The notes below the pieces were generated by a model. The model saw only the letters and a program-made list of their open reading frames with translations, was not told the origin of the DNA and searched no databases. From SZAS-79 sp964599095 (GTDB taxonomy: Bacteria > Pseudomonadota > Gammaproteobacteria > Burkholderiales > SG8-39), in NCBI GenBank assembly GCA_964599095.1, contig CAZREB010000015.1, forward strand, positions 62,001 to 126,000: 64,000 nt of DNA. The letters are read 5' to 3'. Every line of letters begins with the position of its first letter. Within the stretch, counting starts at the first letter, position 1. Shown here in pieces: positions 62,272 to 64,000 of this stretch. Position numbers and translations under genes: made by a program.

Positions 62272-62691
62272 TCAGTGGTCCTCGGGATTGGAGACGAACC
62301 CGATGCGCGTGAGGCCGGCTTTCGACGCGTCGGCGAGCACGATGGCGACCCTGCCGTAGGCCGCCGCCGCGTCGGCCCGGATGTGCAATTCGGGCTGCGG
62401 CGCGATCTTCGATGCGCGTTGCATGCGTTCCCGCCATTCCCGGCGCTCGAGCGTCTGGCCGTTCCAGTACACGCGGCCTTGCGCATCGACCGCGAGCTGG
62501 ATGTTGTCCGGTTTGGTGAGGTTGGGCGCGCTCGAGGCCTTGGGGAGGTCGATCTTCACCGAATGGGTGAGGAGCGGCGCGGTGATGATGAAGATCACGA
62601 GCAGCACGAGCATCACGTCGATGAGCGGGATCATGTTGATCTCCGCCATCGGCGCGCTGCCGGCGGTGCGGTTGAAGTCGCCGAAGGCCAT
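62272..62691 (-). CDS. exbD: ExbD-type biopolymer transport protein
   Basis: 139 residues: one membrane helix (VMLVLLVIFIITAPLL) after MAEINMIPLIDVM, where the functional Asp lies, and a small periplasmic domain. It works with ExbB to energise TonB using the proton gradient. It starts one base after the exbB stop; the longer upstream frame lies inside exbB. Confidence 0.94.
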   Translation of the reverse strand: MAFGDFNRTAGSAPMAEINMIPLIDVMLVLLVIFIITAPLLTHSVKIDLPKASSAPNLTKPDNIQLAVDAQGRVYWNGQTLERREWRERMQRASKIAPQPELHIRADAAAAYGRVAIVLADASKAGLTRIGFVSNPEDH

Positions 62692-62692
62692 C

Positions 62693-63445
62693 TCAGGCGC
62701 CCCTGTGGGCCGGGGCGCCTGTGCCAGCGGGATTCTGGGCCGCCTCCGTGCCTGGCTCGGCAAGATGGGCGCCCGTCGTGAGAACTGCGTAAAGATCGTG
62801 GGCGAAGGCGTCGAGAGATGCCAGCACGAGGCGGTTGGCACGAACGATGGCGTTGTAGGCGAGCACTGCGGGAATCGCGACCGCGAGTCCGAGCGCCGTC
62901 ATGATCAGCGCTTCACCGACGGGCCCGGCCACTTTGTCGAGCGTGCCCTGGCCGGAAAGGCCGATCGCAACGAGTGCGTGATACACGCCCCAGACCGTGC
63001 CGAACAATCCGAGGAACGGCGCGGTCGAGCCCACCGAAGCAAGCACGGTGAGGCCGGATTCGAGGCGCGCGGTGTCCTCATCGATCACGCGCCGCATTGC
63101 TCGCGTGAGGAATTCCGTCGGCGAGCCGGCGGCGTCGAGCTTGTTCGCGCCGTGGCGCTGATGGTGCCGGGTCGCGGTGATCGCATGCCAGGCAAGATGC
63201 GAGAACGGTTCTTCGGGAGGGTGCTCGCCGAGGTTCTTTTCCACCGCCGCGACGGAGGACGCGTTCCAGAACGCTTCGAGGAACCGTGCGCTCTTGCGCC
63301 GTTCGAGCACCAGCGTGACCGCCTTGGTGACGATCAGGTACCAGGTGGCGATCGACATGAAGAGCAAGATCGCGAGGATGGTCTTGCCTGTCGCGTCCGT
63401 CTGGGCGAGAAAGCCCGCGAAACCTACAGTTTGGGTGGAATCCAT
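62693..63445 (-). CDS. exbB: ExbB/TolQ-type proton channel
   Basis: 250 residues with three membrane helices. Family features include the conserved VGSTAPFLGLFGTVWGVYHALVAIG and GPVGEALIMTALGLAVAIPAVLAYN regions. It forms the ExbB pentamer around ExbD. The ATG is four bases downstream of the tonB stop. The gene order tonB-exbB-exbD is standard. Confidence 0.95.
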   Translation of the reverse strand: MDSTQTVGFAGFLAQTDATGKTILAILLFMSIATWYLIVTKAVTLVLERRKSARFLEAFWNASSVAAVEKNLGEHPPEEPFSHLAWHAITATRHHQRHGANKLDAAGSPTEFLTRAMRRVIDEDTARLESGLTVLASVGSTAPFLGLFGTVWGVYHALVAIGLSGQGTLDKVAGPVGEALIMTALGLAVAIPAVLAYNAIVRANRLVLASLDAFAHDLYAVLTTGAHLAEPGTEAAQNPAGTGAPAHRGA

Positions 63446-63449
63446 GGGT

Positions 63450-64000
63450 TCAGTCTTCGAGTCGGAAGGAAATGGGGATCAGCACCCAGGCGGGCACGGC
63501 CTCGGTGCCGCGCTTGGCAGGCACGAATTTCCAGCGGCGCACCGTGTCGCGCGCCGATTCGTCCAGGCGCACAAATCCGCTGGAGGTGCGCACCTGCACG
63601 TCGTCGGCGGTGCCGCTTGCACTCACGAGGACGCGCAGGATCACGCGGCCCTGCTCGCCGTTGCGCCGCGCGCGCAGCGGATAGGCCGGAGCGGGATTGT
63701 CGAGATAGTCGGCGTTGAAGATCGGCTGTGAGACCGGCAGCGGCGCCGCCGGCGCCGGGGGCGCGGGCGGGGCAAGCGCCGGTGCCGGTACGGGCAGGAC
63801 GGGCGGTGGCGGTGCAACCACGGGCGACGGGGCCTCGGCGGGCGCGGTCACGATTTGCGGCAGCTCGACCCGCTGCTCGATGCGCTTTGCCACGGGTTTG
63901 GGCTTCGGCGGCTGGGAGGGAGGATCGGGCTTCTTTTCGACCTTCGGCGGCGTGATGAACTCGACCATGATCGGGGCCGCCGCGAACAGGGCGTTGCGCG
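63450..64000 (-). CDS. tonB: TonB energy-transducing protein (5' partial)
   Basis: The frame stays open to the right edge; the last codons read RNALFAAAPIM, the end of the N-terminal hydrophobic anchor region. A Pro-rich spacer (KPDPPSQPPKPKP and a later Pro/Ala/Val tract) crosses the periplasm, and the C-terminal domain has YPLRARRNGEQGRVILRVLVSASG and the WKFVPAKRG end typical of TonB. The gene is the first visible one of the operon running to cytochrome b561. At least the start of the anchor and the promoter lie outside the window. Confidence 0.93.
   Translation of the reverse strand, partial: RNALFAAAPIMVEFITPPKVEKKPDPPSQPPKPKPVAKRIEQRVELPQIVTAPAEAPSPVVAPPPPVLPVPAPALAPPAPPAPAAPLPVSQPIFNADYLDNPAPAYPLRARRNGEQGRVILRVLVSASGTADDVQVRTSSGFVRLDESARDTVRRWKFVPAKRGTEAVPAWVLIPISFRLED

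Noticed and set aside
1..64000. CRISPR arrays, tRNA genes, insertion sequences, prophage
   Set aside because: No spaced repeat arrays, no tRNA-like cloverleaf with a CCA end and no transposase or integrase frames were seen on reading; a computational scan would be needed to exclude small elements.

Overview
The window is high-GC, gene-dense chromosomal DNA from a proteobacterium. It most resembles the Burkholderiales or a related betaproteobacterial lineage: five periplasmic Bug/TctC-type receptors, a TctAB transporter, a TRAP transporter, a fused PntA/PntB transhydrogenase, CaiB-type CoA-transferases and a class A RNase P RNA. This placement is inferred from gene content, not computed. No tRNA, rRNA, CRISPR array, insertion sequence or prophage was seen, and no gap between genes exceeds about 215 bases.

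Layout. 1-7.6 kb: the end of a PAS/GGDEF diguanylate cyclase, an ABC exporter overlapping a fused osmolyte-type binding protein/permease, and pntAB. 7.6-13.1 kb: an NhaD/ArsB-like antiporter and a TRAP operon (dctP, terminator hairpin, dctQ, an oversized dctM). 13.1-17.9 kb, minus strand: a YbiB/TrpD2-like gene with a consensus sigma-54 promoter, an HD-domain protein, rnpB, and an MFS-LLM oxidoreductase pair. 18.0-18.8 kb: a secreted DUF1223 protein. 18.8-24.2 kb, minus strand: a compact and apparently complete coenzyme F420 operon (fbiC, npdG, cofE, cofD, cofC), preceded by a DUF1185 gene.

24.9-46.2 kb, plus strand: a long, tightly coupled catabolic cluster. It holds a second LLM oxidoreductase, a GH88-like hydrolase, a complete TctCBA transporter, a dihydroxyphthalate-decarboxylase-like protein, a lone fumarate-reductase-type flavoprotein, an MmgE/PrpD protein, an amidohydrolase, an IclR regulator, three more Bug receptors, a three-subunit succinate-dehydrogenase-like complex, and an acyl-CoA ligase flanked by two paralogous enoyl-CoA hydratases. 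One Rieske ferredoxin lies on the opposite strand. I infer uptake of organic acids, CoA activation, hydration and flavin redox steps, but no substrate can be read from the sequence.

46.4-52.2 kb: a minus-strand operon for a FAH-type hydratase, a CaiB CoA-transferase and a HIT protein; then NfeD and SPFH membrane proteins, two small-molecule-domain proteins and a fifth Bug receptor. 52.2-64 kb: an iron-acquisition island with two TonB-dependent siderophore receptors (each behind a Fur-box-like sequence), PiuC, a methyltransferase with a regulatory domain, cytochrome b561, a PepSY protein, an FTR1 permease fused to a cytochrome c domain, and exbD/exbB/tonB, with tonB running off the right edge.

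The most notable features are the F420 operon in this type of genome, its proximity to LLM oxidoreductases, and the two fumarate-reductase-like flavoproteins, which differ at the residue that carries covalent FAD in succinate dehydrogenase.
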